64,000 nucleotides of DNA, taken from NCBI GenBank assembly GCA_019753235.1, contig JAIELF010000020.1:62001-126000 (forward strand), written 5' to 3'. Of the stretch, positions 25,426-35,075 are shown piece after piece. The position numbers and the translations under genes were made by a program. This stretch comes from a bacterium (GTDB taxonomy: Bacteria; Planctomycetota; Planctomycetia; Kolteriales; Kolteriaceae). Numbering within the stretch: the first letter of the stretch is position 1; every line of letters starts with the position of its first letter. The notes below the pieces were generated by a model, which saw nothing but the letters and a program-made list of their open reading frames with translations, was not told where the DNA came from and did no database searches.

Positions 25426-27222
25426 TTAGAACTCTCCCACAATCTCGCCGTTGTCGCTGACGATGTTGCGAAGCCGAACCGTTTGGGTGATTGTCTGGCC
25501 CGAGGCATCCAGACTCGTTTCGAGCAACTGCGACACCTGCAACGCCCGAATCTTCAGAATCCGCTTCAACTCCTCAATCGATGTCTGAAGGAAGGCCGAG
25601 TAGTCGCTGCTGAATGTTAGCGTCGTCAGTTGGTTCTCGTAGTCGTACTCCACATCAGTAACGATCGCGTTCACCGCCTCCCAGCCCGTCGTTAGTGATC
25701 CGCCGTTCCCATTCACGGCCGCGAAGTTCACCCGTCGTTGAAGCTGGAGGAAGTCGTAGTCCATCCCTTCGAGCGTACAACCTCCCGTGTAAATGATGTC
25801 CTTGATAGCCTCGTGGATCGACTCGGCCAGCTTGACAAACTGAGCTTGCCGGGCTGCACTCGTGACCGGCGTCCCCTGTTCGTAGCCGATGGCGAGCATC
25901 TCGTCGTAGATCTTCTTCTCAATGGTCATGCCGGCGACGCTGTTGGCCGTCCCGGAGAATCCCGACGTTGGGAACCGTACCGCGATCGGATCGCCGAAGT
26001 AGGCATAGATAAGCCGAACGTCGGTCGGCAGCTTGTATCGCGGAGTCCCCGAGGGGACGTCCTGGTAGACCGCCGTTGGCGTATCGATGTAGCCGTTGCG
26101 GATGTCGAGCTTGAAGCCGGGAATCGTCCACCAAGTCGTACCGTTCCAAGTCGCCTGCAAGGTCGGCTCTCGGACAAGACGAGTCTGTAGGCTTGTCCCG
26201 TCCACGTTGAACTGAGCATCGGAGACGCCCACGAAGTCGGGCAGGATTCGAGATGCTAGACGACGGGCTGAGTTGGCGATCCGCCATCGCTTGCCGGCAT
26301 CGCCGACGCTGACCCCGTTGGGTCCGTTGGCTTCAAAGTTGATCCGGTTACTGTTGGTCCATTCGTTCGTGAGACCGCTTCCGGTGACAGTAACCGTTGT
26401 CGTCACCCACTGCCGAGGGCCAAAGATTTTGACGGCCGGGTATCGCTGGGCAATGTTCCCTCGCAGGCCGAATGAAAGAACCTTCTTCGATGCGCTGAAG
26501 TCGTTGAGGGTCAGCGTGACTTGCGTCGATGTCGTCGGCTTGACGAACCGCCATCGATTCAGGGTTGACGTGTAGCCTAGGACGAAGACCAAACGGTACT
26601 GCGGATAGAGAGCCAGCAGTCGATCGATCGCCTGCCCGAGTAGCTCGGACTCGAAGGTCATCTTCTCTTGCGGGATGTAGTCGAACGGGGTCAGGTCCGA
26701 CGCTGTGAACGCATCCGACCCACCACCGAGGGGGGCTGCTTGGCAGTTGGTCAGCAACTCGTTGTAGGAGTTGGTAAGCAGCGTCGTCAGGATTGAGCCG
26801 ACCGTTGCATCATTGTCGTAGGCGTAGGCATAGTCTTCGTCGTTGTCGATCTTCGAGTTGAAGACCAGTCTCGGGATAACGTTCGCGTCCCCATGCGGAC
26901 CGCTCATGACGGTAATTTCGTTCCGAGCCCGAAGGGTCACGTCGTGGCAGACGTAATCGACCTCGTTGGAGGATTGCGGGATGATCTCCCAGACATGGCC
27001 GAGGAAAAGGGGCTGGTTCGGGTAGCCCGCGTAGGTGTCGTCCTCAAAGGCGATGAGAGACCGTATCGGGATCGGTGTTGTGTGCTGGGGAACATGCAAG
27101 CGAAAAGTGAACTGGGCCGGTCCATCGTACTTGACGGAGAGCTTCGGATCAGAGAAGCCAGTCGCAACTTGGTCAAGGGTCGAGGAAAGAGAAGTCGATC
27201 CGTAACGGACGATCAGAGCCAT
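25426..27222 (-). CDS. Large beta-rich tail/virion protein
   Basis: The protein has 598 residues and no signal peptide. It is mostly beta-strand, as in tail-hub or baseplate-type proteins: the N-terminal part resembles a sandwich domain (FLGHVWEIIPQSSNEVDYVC) and the middle carries a long insertion. The end has a helical stretch (SIEELKRILKIRALQVSQLLE) and a beta tail. It sits between the beta-helix protein and the small terminal genes. The position and composition suggest a tail-tip or hub protein; no exact family is recognised. Confidence 0.7.
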   Translation of the reverse strand: MALIVRYGSTSLSSTLDQVATGFSDPKLSVKYDGPAQFTFRLHVPQHTTPIPIRSLIAFEDDTYAGYPNQPLFLGHVWEIIPQSSNEVDYVCHDVTLRARNEITVMSGPHGDANVIPRLVFNSKIDNDEDYAYAYDNDATVGSILTTLLTNSYNELLTNCQAAPLGGGSDAFTASDLTPFDYIPQEKMTFESELLGQAIDRLLALYPQYRLVFVLGYTSTLNRWRFVKPTTSTQVTLTLNDFSASKKVLSFGLRGNIAQRYPAVKIFGPRQWVTTTVTVTGSGLTNEWTNSNRINFEANGPNGVSVGDAGKRWRIANSARRLASRILPDFVGVSDAQFNVDGTSLQTRLVREPTLQATWNGTTWWTIPGFKLDIRNGYIDTPTAVYQDVPSGTPRYKLPTDVRLIYAYFGDPIAVRFPTSGFSGTANSVAGMTIEKKIYDEMLAIGYEQGTPVTSAARQAQFVKLAESIHEAIKDIIYTGGCTLEGMDYDFLQLQRRVNFAAVNGNGGSLTTGWEAVNAIVTDVEYDYENQLTTLTFSSDYSAFLQTSIEELKRILKIRALQVSQLLETSLDASGQTITQTVRLRNIVSDNGEIVGEF

Positions 27223-27247
27223 GATTCACCCCAGCAACCAAAAGCGG

Positions 27248-29467
27248 TTAGCCTGTCACCGACCGAACCGGATTGCGGACCATGCCGACCGAACTTCCGC
27301 CGCCTACACCGCCGCCCCCGCTGGAGAGATTGATTACATCCACCGGTCCGATGCTCGGAGTTGCCGGCCGACGCCGTCCCCAGAAATCGTACTCCGGGGC
27401 TGGAAGCATGTCGGACTTGTCTGCGAACGGGTTGGAGGAGCCAGCCCCCGCGAGGGGCGATGCGGGGTCAAGCGTATAGAGTCCACCCGAAGATATCCGT
27501 CTGGCCTCACTATCTTCCCCACTGAAAATGCCGGCATCGGGAAAGGAGTTGTTCGGCGTCGCGAGATTGATTAATCCGGTCGTCGCGCTGAAGCCTTCGT
27601 AGGATCCCGAGTTTGCCAGACCAACTCCGGCGACCGCACCAAACCGCAATGAGTTGGTACTGTTGACACCCGGATTCGAGAACGTGTTTCGGTACGACCA
27701 GGTCTCGATTCCCGACTCGTTGCCGATGGTCGATCCATCCCGCCAACGATCCGAAATGACAATGAAGTTGGCCATCCGGAACTTGTCTGGCGAGTTGGCA
27801 TCGACCAGATGGAACCTAGACTCGGCGTCGTTGGTCGTATGACCCCGGACGATGATCAATGGATTGATTAGCCGAGGCCCCGCCGCAGCACTGCCGGACG
27901 AAATATGGAAGAGCGTTGTCCGATCACCCCCTTCGTTCTCGATCTCGAAGACCGGATTGATGAAAATGGTGTTCATGTCGAGGAAGCATCTCTTCGGATT
28001 CCCCGCCGACCAGTTGCGCCTGACGTAGTGGTAGGTGTTGATGAAGATCATCCGCTCAACCGACCCGATCGGATTGGCCGATACCGATCCGACAGACCGG
28101 GGCGACTTCCAGCCGATCACGAAGGCACGAATCGATGACGGGTTAGTCGTGCTGGTTCCATTGAACAGCGTCCCAGCCCCAAGTGTTTCGGGAAACTGCC
28201 AAGACTCTCTTAGAGCCGTGCCACGTTCGAACCTGTCTCTCTCGTCCAAGATCCCGCAGTCGATGTTCAAATAGAGGCCGATCGACTGCGTCGTGTTCGG
28301 GGCGGCATGACCGTAGAAGGCTAAACTATCGAGGGCAACCCCTGTAGTGATGCTGCCCTTAGCGACGAACCTCCCACCCGTGCCGAGATTTTGAGGCAAT
28401 GATCCGAACCGTACAAAGCATCGCCGAAACACACATTCCTGTTGGGCATCACCCGCATAGCAGTTGAAGACCCCATCCCCGTTCGGAGCATTGAACCCGT
28501 AACCGGCTAGGCAATCTTCGACGATATGCGTGCCGCCGATGCCGACCGGCTCTTGTGAAAATGCGTGGGCCCCGTTGTAGTACGATTCGCAATTGCTGAT
28601 GTAGGCGACGTGCTCTGCCTGTGCTGCCGTCCCTCCGGCCATGTTCCGGACACCCGACACGTTAGATCCGGTCGATGACCCCGAGGCCGTCACGCCTTGG
28701 GAGCCAGCCCCCCATCCGTCAAACCGCAGACCGTCAATCCAAACGTTGTTTGAGCCGTTGAGGATCGCTATCCCGTCAGTGATCGCAATAGCGGATGGGA
28801 ATGTCTGTGACGCGACCGGAACGGCTTCGATGTCAAGAGTGTTCGGATTGATGCCACCTAAGTTGATATGGACGGTCCCGCCCTGAATGGCAAACGAGAA
28901 ATCATCGGCCAAGCATGATGCCGCATCTGGTTGGCATCGTAACGGATTCAGAGGGTCAATGGCGACACGAACAAAACCAACGACCTGGGTCGATGACGGG
29001 TTATTGGTCCCGCCACCCGGAACGGTCGCGCTCCAACGGTTCGTGCTGCCGCTCTGACTCCAAGACGTTCCGGCCGGCCACCGAACCGAGAAATGGGAGA
29101 TGATCGGCCGCACCACGCCGCTCGACGGAATCGGACCGTAGGCACCGAAATGTACGTTCGGGACAGATAAGTTGATCCCAACACCGGCCCGGAACGTATC
29201 CCCGCGCCGAAACAGGATCGAGTAGTTGCCGCCCGTGTTCGCCGCCAGATGACTGATCACCTTGCCGTAAGTCTGCCACGGTGTTGCCGGACTCGTTCCG
29301 TTGTTGGAATCGTTGCCGTTGGTAGCCACGTAGTACACCGTTGGCCGTTTGAAGGTACACTGCCGTTTCCGTCGGCTGATGTACTCATCGCACCACCGCA
29401 GGAACGCCATTGTGTGCGGGGCAGGACGAGGACCGCAGAGAGTTTCGGCTGTCGTGATTGTCGGCAT
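27248..29467 (-). CDS. Right-handed beta-helix protein (tailspike-like)
   Basis: The protein has 739 residues. After a short head (residues 1-40, with CTFKRPTVYYVATNGNDSNN) comes a pectate-lyase-type parallel beta-helix. It is rich in Asn, Gly and short strand repeats (GIAILNGSNNVWIDGLRFDG, VAYISNCESYYNGAHAF). Proteins with the opening VATNGNDSNNGTSPATPWQT are beta-helix polysaccharide lyases or tailspikes. In this locus it probably binds or degrades a surface glycan. The C-terminus ends in a Gly-rich tail. Confidence 0.75.
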   Translation of the reverse strand: MPTITTAETLCGPRPAPHTMAFLRWCDEYISRRKRQCTFKRPTVYYVATNGNDSNNGTSPATPWQTYGKVISHLAANTGGNYSILFRRGDTFRAGVGINLSVPNVHFGAYGPIPSSGVVRPIISHFSVRWPAGTSWSQSGSTNRWSATVPGGGTNNPSSTQVVGFVRVAIDPLNPLRCQPDAASCLADDFSFAIQGGTVHINLGGINPNTLDIEAVPVASQTFPSAIAITDGIAILNGSNNVWIDGLRFDGWGAGSQGVTASGSSTGSNVSGVRNMAGGTAAQAEHVAYISNCESYYNGAHAFSQEPVGIGGTHIVEDCLAGYGFNAPNGDGVFNCYAGDAQQECVFRRCFVRFGSLPQNLGTGGRFVAKGSITTGVALDSLAFYGHAAPNTTQSIGLYLNIDCGILDERDRFERGTALRESWQFPETLGAGTLFNGTSTTNPSSIRAFVIGWKSPRSVGSVSANPIGSVERMIFINTYHYVRRNWSAGNPKRCFLDMNTIFINPVFEIENEGGDRTTLFHISSGSAAAGPRLINPLIIVRGHTTNDAESRFHLVDANSPDKFRMANFIVISDRWRDGSTIGNESGIETWSYRNTFSNPGVNSTNSLRFGAVAGVGLANSGSYEGFSATTGLINLATPNNSFPDAGIFSGEDSEARRISSGGLYTLDPASPLAGAGSSNPFADKSDMLPAPEYDFWGRRRPATPSIGPVDVINLSSGGGGVGGGSSVGMVRNPVRSVTG

Positions 29468-29513
29468 GGTTCAGTCCTTCGTGTCTTCGCTCGATCGCTG
29501 GTCGAGAACGCTG

Positions 29514-29828
29514 TTATTGGCTTAGACGACAAACCGCCGTGCCGCTGGTGAAGTTGCCGCTCTTGATCCCGAGACGCCAGAGAACGCCAGTCTCGGCATT
29601 GTCAACAACTGTCTCAACGTTAGCTGTCGTCGAGTAGACATCGAGCCAAGTCGCGCCACTGTCAAACGATCGTTGAAGCGTGACCGTTCCGGCCCATGTC
29701 CCCGAGACCGACAGATTGAAAGATCGTTCAAAGTTGAACTCCACATCTTCACAGAAAGCATTTTGTGCCGTGATGTTGGCTGTGCTGAACAAGCGGAGCG
29801 TTTGGGAATCGTAATATCGGAGTGTCAT
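29514..29828 (-). CDS. Small beta-sandwich virion protein
   Basis: The protein has 104 residues, all beta, with the pattern FNLSVSGTWAGTVTLQRSFD and GATWLDVYSTTANVETVV. This pattern occurs in small phage structural or fibre-associated proteins. It is placed between the tube-like protein and the beta-helix protein. There are no catalytic motifs. It is a likely tail accessory. Confidence 0.65.
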   Translation of the reverse strand: MTLRYYDSQTLRLFSTANITAQNAFCEDVEFNFERSFNLSVSGTWAGTVTLQRSFDSGATWLDVYSTTANVETVVDNAETGVLWRLGIKSGNFTSGTAVCRLSQ

Positions 29829-29871
29829 CGGGATCTCCTTGTTGCTTCAGATAGAAGGAAGAAAAATGGGT

Positions 29872-30837
29872 TTAGGATGAGAGTCCGAAGAGGATCTCAA
29901 CATCAGAGCCAACAGTTGACGGCTTCAACGCAACCCATTCTGCTGACTGCGTGACCAATTCATTGAGAGAGGCCGTGTCCGTCGCACCGGTGAAATTGAG
30001 TTGGTCGAGAAGTATGCTGATTGTCGTGAACTCTCCACTCGGCCCGGTGCCAAGATGTCTTCCTTTCAAGAGAAGTCGACAAGCTCGTCGGCTGACAGCG
30101 CTGGTTCGACGGAGATTGTCGAGAAAGTTGCTGGTCTTAAAGATCGAAAATTGAAAAGAAACCGCTCGCACGCCCGCGATCAGACAGGAGGGATAGAACG
30201 AGTTGGTGTGATAGCTTTTCAGATTGTTGTCGAGGCGAAGCCGAAAGCTTCGAATATCAATTCGCTCCGCCGGGTCGGTTGCAGTCTCTGCCTCGGCATC
30301 GTCGCTGAGATACATCTCGACATCATCGAAGAGGAACTCGACCGGCTGGGGCGTCGTGGCCGAGAGCGTTGGTGGCGCGATTCCTCCGACTTCATCGTTC
30401 CCTTCGAGCTCGAGTTCCAGCGTGATGGTGCCGACCTGAGCGTCGCCGGCGAGCGTCATCGATCGGACGCGCAGACCGAGATGTCGCTTGTTGTCGGTAT
30501 TGGCTTCAAAGATGTCTGCGGTCATGCTTGGCAGCAAGGGTGACGCGGGGCTTGCGGATCCCCATTCGAGCAGATGCTGGGCGATCGACTTGCCCGAAAG
30601 GTGATGCGCGAACAAGGGTGTTGTCAGCGAGCCTGTGAGGGTAGCTCGCTGAACCCGGCTATGCCGGCGCTGCCGCAAGCCGACGAAGAGATCGGCCTGA
30701 TAGGTAGCCACCTGCGTTGCGACCGAGTAGCTAGTATGGGGAATCATTATGTCGGGGTTATTGGCAGCTCGCACGCCCCAGGCCGCTTCGCTTCGCAGGT
30801 GAAGATGTTTCTGCCATCCCATGAACTCCGCAACCAT
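29872..30837 (-). CDS. Putative tail tube protein
   Basis: The protein has 321 residues. It has two similar beta-rich halves with LTGSLTTPLFAHHLSGKSIA, then EFLFDDVEMYLSDDAEA and RIDIRSFRLRLDNNLK. This is the layout of tail-tube proteins in some siphovirus-like clusters. It follows the connector/completion genes, as expected for a tube gene. No tape-measure gene follows it, which is unusual. The assignment is by layout and position. Confidence 0.6.
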   Translation of the reverse strand: MVAEFMGWQKHLHLRSEAAWGVRAANNPDIMIPHTSYSVATQVATYQADLFVGLRQRRHSRVQRATLTGSLTTPLFAHHLSGKSIAQHLLEWGSASPASPLLPSMTADIFEANTDNKRHLGLRVRSMTLAGDAQVGTITLELELEGNDEVGGIAPPTLSATTPQPVEFLFDDVEMYLSDDAEAETATDPAERIDIRSFRLRLDNNLKSYHTNSFYPSCLIAGVRAVSFQFSIFKTSNFLDNLRRTSAVSRRACRLLLKGRHLGTGPSGEFTTISILLDQLNFTGATDTASLNELVTQSAEWVALKPSTVGSDVEILFGLSS

Positions 30838-30912
30838 GTGTTGTCACTCCTATGTCACTGATGAGTTGATTTGGATCTGACGAACGATCGAGTTGGTCGG
30901 TCTGTGTCGCAT

Positions 30913-31392
30913 TTATGACTGACTCGACTTTGGGTTCCAGAAGCCGGCGGAGACTTCAACACGGAATGTCCATCTCGTGGCCGTCGGGCCCGATTGGTCT
31001 GTCCCCAGTTGAATTGGTCGCGGGGCGAGAGAGGAGAACCCTACGAGTCTTCTCACGCGACCGTCGGGCGTGGGGAGTGACTGATGCAACGATTTGATGA
31101 TCTCCTCCCAAAGAAACTCGCCGCGGCGCACGTCCCAAGCTCGCGTCCAAAGATCGATTCGCAAGGGATAGCGGATCTCTTGCGCCTGATTGAGAACCCA
31201 AGGGGACTCGGCTGCGTCGGGGTAAATGCCCAGGGCAGGCAAGTCCCCCAAGGTTGGGCTCGGCTCACCCGCGATGCCGCCGGGATCATCCTCGAAGAGG
31301 TATCGCCGACGAAACACGCCGGAGAGAGTCGGCCACTGTTGGATGGCGTCGCCGACGGCCTGACGGGCGCGAGTCAGTAACGGTGTCGGCAT
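30913..31392 (-). CDS. Tail completion / neck-type protein
   Basis: The protein has 159 residues from MPTPLLTRARQAVGDAIQQW; the start almost touches the stop of the upstream connector gene. The longer frame is a shadow of that gene. The core (YPLRIDLWTRAWDVRRGEFLW) and the end TATRWTFRVEVSAGFW resemble phage tail-completion or minor-tail proteins. No membrane segment. Confidence 0.6.
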   Translation of the reverse strand: MPTPLLTRARQAVGDAIQQWPTLSGVFRRRYLFEDDPGGIAGEPSPTLGDLPALGIYPDAAESPWVLNQAQEIRYPLRIDLWTRAWDVRRGEFLWEEIIKSLHQSLPTPDGRVRRLVGFSSLAPRPIQLGTDQSGPTATRWTFRVEVSAGFWNPKSSQS

Positions 31393-31394
31393 GG

Positions 31395-31826
31395 TTACGA
31401 CTCCATTCCAATGTTCGGATTGGCCAATCGGGGCGAGCCCGGCGCGGTTGGAGCGTCTCCTACTGGACCGTTCAAGGAGAGGCCCGGCACTAGTTGGGTT
31501 CCAAGGCGAACTTCTTGAAGCCATTGCCGAGAACGTCGGGCCGCTTCCTGCAGGCTGGTGGGAACGTTTTGACCTTTGCGTTCGGCCAGTCGCTCGGCCG
31601 CCAGATCGACGGCCCGATAGCGAAGCCATTCGTTGGTGCCGACGATCGGGAGCGAAACACGGCTTGCCAAAGCAGCGTCTATCTCTGCTTGAGCGGCCTC
31701 GACCGACGATACGATCGCACGGTTGCTCTCGTCGCTTGAGAGACTGCCGTTGACATCGTCGGCGGCATAGAGGACTCCGGTCTCACTCAAGCGATCGACG
31801 ACATCCTGCACGCTGCAATAGGTCAT
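31395..31826 (-). CDS. Head-tail connector protein (DUF1320-like)
   Basis: The protein has 143 residues from MTYCSVQDVVDRLSETGVLY, with AGGAGG well placed upstream. The pattern (DVVDRL, then AAQAEIDAALASRVSLPIVG and RYRAVDLAAERLAER) is that of the DUF1320/gp36 head-completion family. It follows the major capsid gene, the usual site. The last 25 residues are Pro/Gly-rich. Confidence 0.75.
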   Translation of the reverse strand: MTYCSVQDVVDRLSETGVLYAADDVNGSLSSDESNRAIVSSVEAAQAEIDAALASRVSLPIVGTNEWLRYRAVDLAAERLAERKGQNVPTSLQEAARRSRQWLQEVRLGTQLVPGLSLNGPVGDAPTAPGSPRLANPNIGMES

Positions 31827-31920
31827 GAGCGGCACCTCCTGAGGAAGCGGCCCGGGGGAGAGCCCGCCGCAGCGGCGCCTCTCCAATACCGGCTACAAAA
31901 GTGTCTCGCGGCTTGCCCGA

Positions 31921-33015
31921 TTAGAAGTCGACCGTGGGCATCCAAACCGCGAGCGGGTTGGCAAAGGCGTAAACAAAGTTCGTCCCCATCCGAAGGACCA
32001 GTTTGGTGGGATTGTCGAGCAACTTGACATACGCGAAGTCACCGAAGACTTCGCTCACGTCTTGCAGCGCGCCATCGACTGTTGGTCGAATCCCTTCCAC
32101 GCCGGTGATGAGTTCAGATCCATTGACCGCGCGAAGCCAAGGGCCGATGTCGGGGGTAATGATGGCACGGGTCCGGGGAATGTAGGGGAACTGCAGACCG
32201 GCAACTCCTTGATACGTTCCACTGAAGAAGTGCCAGGTCCAACCCGCCAGGTCTTCAATCATGGTGCCACGAAGAGCGCGGTCGACCGCTTCACTGGTGC
32301 CGGCGACAAAGTCTTGCATCTGCACATTCTGCCTGAGCCAACGCTTGGCAGAGTGGTGTAGCCAAATGTGTCGAGGTTCCTCGGCGTTCTCTTCCTCGGC
32401 TCGGATACGAATCGAGTCGAGATGATCGAGGATTTTCGCGGTGGGATCATCCCACGCGGTATTGATCAACGTCGATCCGAAACCGTCGAGTTGCCCCTTG
32501 TGCGAATCGGGGACGCCGAAGTCGACACTGTACGCAGCACCGGTGGGAGATTCGAGGACTTGACCGTCGGCCGAGAAGTGAATAACGCCATCGGCAAGCG
32601 TCTTTGCCAAGCAGACGGCACGGAAGATGTGATGCCTGGCGCCGAAGTCCTCCATTTGCCGAACGATTTCTTCCTGGCCTTTCTCTTGCGTCGTTTGATC
32701 ATCGGGTCGGCGGATCATCTGCAGCGCATCCATCGAGAGACTGATCTCGTTGAACGCGTGCAAGAGAAAGACTCGGCGTGGCGAGGAACCGGTCGGTTGT
32801 AGAACGCGAGCCGATTGGCCCCGCACGTTGGCAGGGGCGGGCTGCTTCATCGCCTCTCGGTAGGCGAACTCAAAACGATCGCCGGTGTAGTTCCGCGACT
32901 GTTGGCCGTAGTAGTCGATCAAGGGATGTGAGAAGACCTTTTGGGTCTCCGTGCGATAGAGTTCGGTAACGACCTGCGGATGCAGAACGTCTTCGAGCGT
33001 GTAAAAGGTCGCCAT
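31921..33015 (-). CDS. Major capsid protein (lambda gpE family)
   Basis: The protein has 364 residues. It has the opening YTLEDVLHPQVVTELYR and the middle block RRVFLLHAFNEISLSMDALQ typical of the gpE-type major capsid family. The C-terminus has SEVFGDFAYVKLLDNPTKLV and the final strand LAVWMPTVDF. The order portal-protease-decoration-capsid is the lambda-like head order. A strong hairpin at 33078-33107 lies just upstream. Confidence 0.88.
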   Translation of the reverse strand: MATFYTLEDVLHPQVVTELYRTETQKVFSHPLIDYYGQQSRNYTGDRFEFAYREAMKQPAPANVRGQSARVLQPTGSSPRRVFLLHAFNEISLSMDALQMIRRPDDQTTQEKGQEEIVRQMEDFGARHHIFRAVCLAKTLADGVIHFSADGQVLESPTGAAYSVDFGVPDSHKGQLDGFGSTLINTAWDDPTAKILDHLDSIRIRAEEENAEEPRHIWLHHSAKRWLRQNVQMQDFVAGTSEAVDRALRGTMIEDLAGWTWHFFSGTYQGVAGLQFPYIPRTRAIITPDIGPWLRAVNGSELITGVEGIRPTVDGALQDVSEVFGDFAYVKLLDNPTKLVLRMGTNFVYAFANPLAVWMPTVDF

Positions 33016-33077
33016 GAAGATCTTTCCTCTCTGTTGCGGATGTGGGCGCCGGAAGCGGCGCGGGCCATTCGACCAAC

Positions 33078-33107
33078 GGGGCCGATTCGCCAGCGAATGT
33101 CGGCCCC
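33078..33107. other. Strong hairpin upstream of the major capsid gene
   Basis: Arms GGGGCCGA (33078-33085) and TCGGCCCC (33100-33107), with an inner TTCGC/GCGAA helix, lie in the 200-bp gap between decoration and capsid genes. No U-run follows in the sense direction. It could be an mRNA-processing or stabilising element that raises capsid protein output. Confidence 0.4.
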
Positions 33108-33216
33108 ATGCCTGCGAGGCGAAGGGCTTTGGATTATCGGAACACCGGTAGGTACGGTGCTTGGTGAGTTAAGCTTCTAGGGCGCTGCCGATCGATGCGA
33201 GAAGATCGCGACACGG

Positions 33217-33825
33217 TCACGCAAGCCCCTGCTCGTCGGTGAAGAGGACGCCGGCCAATCGCGACCCGGTGTCCGCGCGAATCGCCGTCAAGTCGCCGAG
33301 AATCATGTCGCTGCGGACCAAGCCTTGCACAAGGAGTGTTCCCCCTTTCGCGGAGGGAGCCGTGTTGTCGGCATTGCGGAGTCGAGCGTTATCCAGCAAC
33401 ACGCCTCGGCAAGTTCCCGAACCATCCTGAGCAAAGACCGCCTCGGCATCGGCCCAGGTGAAAGAAGTGCTGACCGTGATCGAGTTGGTCGAATAGTTGA
33501 TGGCCGAGATGGTCAGGTTGGCATCGTTGCCGACGGTGATAACGTCCCCGACTCGAAAAGGGCTCGCATTGACGACAATAAAGCTCGTCCCCGTACCATT
33601 CGCGTTGGAGACACGTGTTCTCTTACATGGGACCCAACGACTGTTGGCGTTGATCCGTCCTAGAAGCCAGCCGGCGCGAATGTCCGACGATTGCGTGGGG
33701 CTTCGACCATCGATACCGCGATCACCATCGAGCACGATGGGACCGGTGATGATCCCTTCAGACGCGTAAAGAACTTCGCGTGGAACCAGTGTCTGGCGTA
33801 TCTGATAGCTAGGAAGCTGTGACAT
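33217..33825 (-). CDS. Head decoration protein-like
   Basis: The protein has 202 residues. The segments REVLYASEGIITGPIVLD and GTLLVQGLVRSDMILGDL resemble lambda gpD-type decoration proteins, with an inserted beta domain (SPFRVGDVITVGNDANLTIS) in the middle. It lies between protease and major capsid genes, the expected place. Confidence 0.65.
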   Translation of the reverse strand: MSQLPSYQIRQTLVPREVLYASEGIITGPIVLDGDRGIDGRSPTQSSDIRAGWLLGRINANSRWVPCKRTRVSNANGTGTSFIVVNASPFRVGDVITVGNDANLTISAINYSTNSITVSTSFTWADAEAVFAQDGSGTCRGVLLDNARLRNADNTAPSAKGGTLLVQGLVRSDMILGDLTAIRADTGSRLAGVLFTDEQGLA

Positions 33826-33963
33826 AAGACGATCTCCTTTGATTGGAATGTAGAGTCATGGCGCGCAGGCCTCCCCGCGACCGCCGGCGGACGTTGTCGG
33901 CCCGAGGTTGTTTGACGAATCGATCGTGAATTGAGCGCGAATCAGTCCTGAATCAGCCCCGAA

Positions 33964-35016
33964 TCAGCCGCCGTGCAAGCGGTAGAGTTCGACGATGTGA
34001 CGGACCTTATCGGGTGACATGACATGGTCACGCGATCCCCCATGAGAAGGAGCACACCGCTTCGACCGGGATTGCATGGCCACGGCCGAGCGAGGAGGGA
34101 TTCGTTCGAAAGGCTGCACGAGGGATAAAGAGACTCCCTCACCCCGAGCGAGCCGGCGGAGTTCTTCGCGCTCGGCCGGCAGAATCCGCCCCTCTTTCAC
34201 GCATCGATCGAGGGCCGACTCAATTTCAGCAGGGATAGTCGATTGCCGAGCCGGTGGACGAATCGAAAGCTGCCGTTGTTCTGTTCCTTCGAGAGAAGCA
34301 TCGTCGCCCGCGTCGCTGGCCAAGGCATCAACCTGATCGCGAAGCCAACGGAGTCGCGTTACCAGTTCTTCGGGGGGCGTTGTCTGGTCAAGACGAAAGG
34401 AAGCTCCTAGCGATTCCACGATCTCGTTCACCAGCGTCACGACCTCTTGAACCATCGCGGGCAAGTCGATGGAGCTGGCCGCGATACCCTGGTCGAGAGC
34501 CTCTTCAATAGCACACTTCATCGCCAATCCTCCTGTTGAGTTGGGGTTTGTTGCCGAACAAAGCCGATAGATGGGTCCTTGCGGATGAACCACAGGGTGC
34601 GTCACGATGGCCAAATGCGTCAGGAAGAGGTCGTACGTTCTCCCCTTGCCATCGATCCAGTTTTGAACCACCTCGACCGATACCTGGCTAGAGGTCTCGG
34701 TGAGGTTCGCGGCGCTCTTCGAAGCAGTCCAGAATCGCGCCCGCAGTGTCTGGTCGGCCAGATAAAGCCGAACAATTTCGCCGACCTTGTCCCGGGCATC
34801 GGAGCTGTGGTTCCAAACCACAGGGATCCGAATGCCGCGGTCGCGAGCGCGCTGAAAATTCATCACCAACCGCCGCATCAAGCCGACATCGACGGCCCAT
34901 TCCTGATCCCCCACCCGCCATCGCCCCGCGTGCAAGATGTCCTTGTCCAGAAGCTGACGGGCGACCTTGCGGATCCTTCCCTCCGGTCGCCGATTTCGAT
35001 TGAAAGCCATATCCAT
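33964..35016 (-). CDS. Prohead protease / scaffold (Mu I-like)
   Basis: The protein has 350 residues from ATG 35016; an ATG two codons later is equally possible, and the longest frame would begin with TTG at 35061. Residues about 30-160 resemble the Mu protease I/phage I-like family: RIPVVWNHSSDARDKVGEIV, then LRARFWTASKSAANL and FLTHLAIVTHPVV. The C-terminal half is helical and charged, as in fused scaffold domains. The candidate phage promoter repeat at 35051-35075 lies directly upstream. Three imperfect 11-bp tandem repeats of the type (C/T)GAATCAGNCC cover its stop codon. Confidence 0.72.
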   Translation of the reverse strand: MDMAFNRNRRPEGRIRKVARQLLDKDILHAGRWRVGDQEWAVDVGLMRRLVMNFQRARDRGIRIPVVWNHSSDARDKVGEIVRLYLADQTLRARFWTASKSAANLTETSSQVSVEVVQNWIDGKGRTYDLFLTHLAIVTHPVVHPQGPIYRLCSATNPNSTGGLAMKCAIEEALDQGIAASSIDLPAMVQEVVTLVNEIVESLGASFRLDQTTPPEELVTRLRWLRDQVDALASDAGDDASLEGTEQRQLSIRPPARQSTIPAEIESALDRCVKEGRILPAEREELRRLARGEGVSLSLVQPFERIPPRSAVAMQSRSKRCAPSHGGSRDHVMSPDKVRHIVELYRLHGG

Positions 35017-35050
35017 CAATATCTTGCGACTCCGTTTGTGTCTCAGACGA

Positions 35051-35075
35051 ATACTGAACAAGTGAATATTATCAG
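35051..35075 (-). promoter_or_regulatory. Phage promoter/operator repeat, copy 2
   Basis: In the sense of transcription this reads as CTGATAATATTC followed by ACTTGTTCAGTAT, and matches the copy at 42928-42952 at 22 of 25 positions. TAATAT could be a -10 element; a good -35 is not evident here. It overlaps the portal stop codon and lies 34 bases before the protease ATG. Confidence 0.5.

Noticed and set aside
31426..31437. Third copy of the tRNA-Pro 3'-end repeat AATCGGGGCGAG
   Set aside because: It lies inside a particle gene in coding frame with no hairpin or four-helix-bundle gene beside it; chance match.
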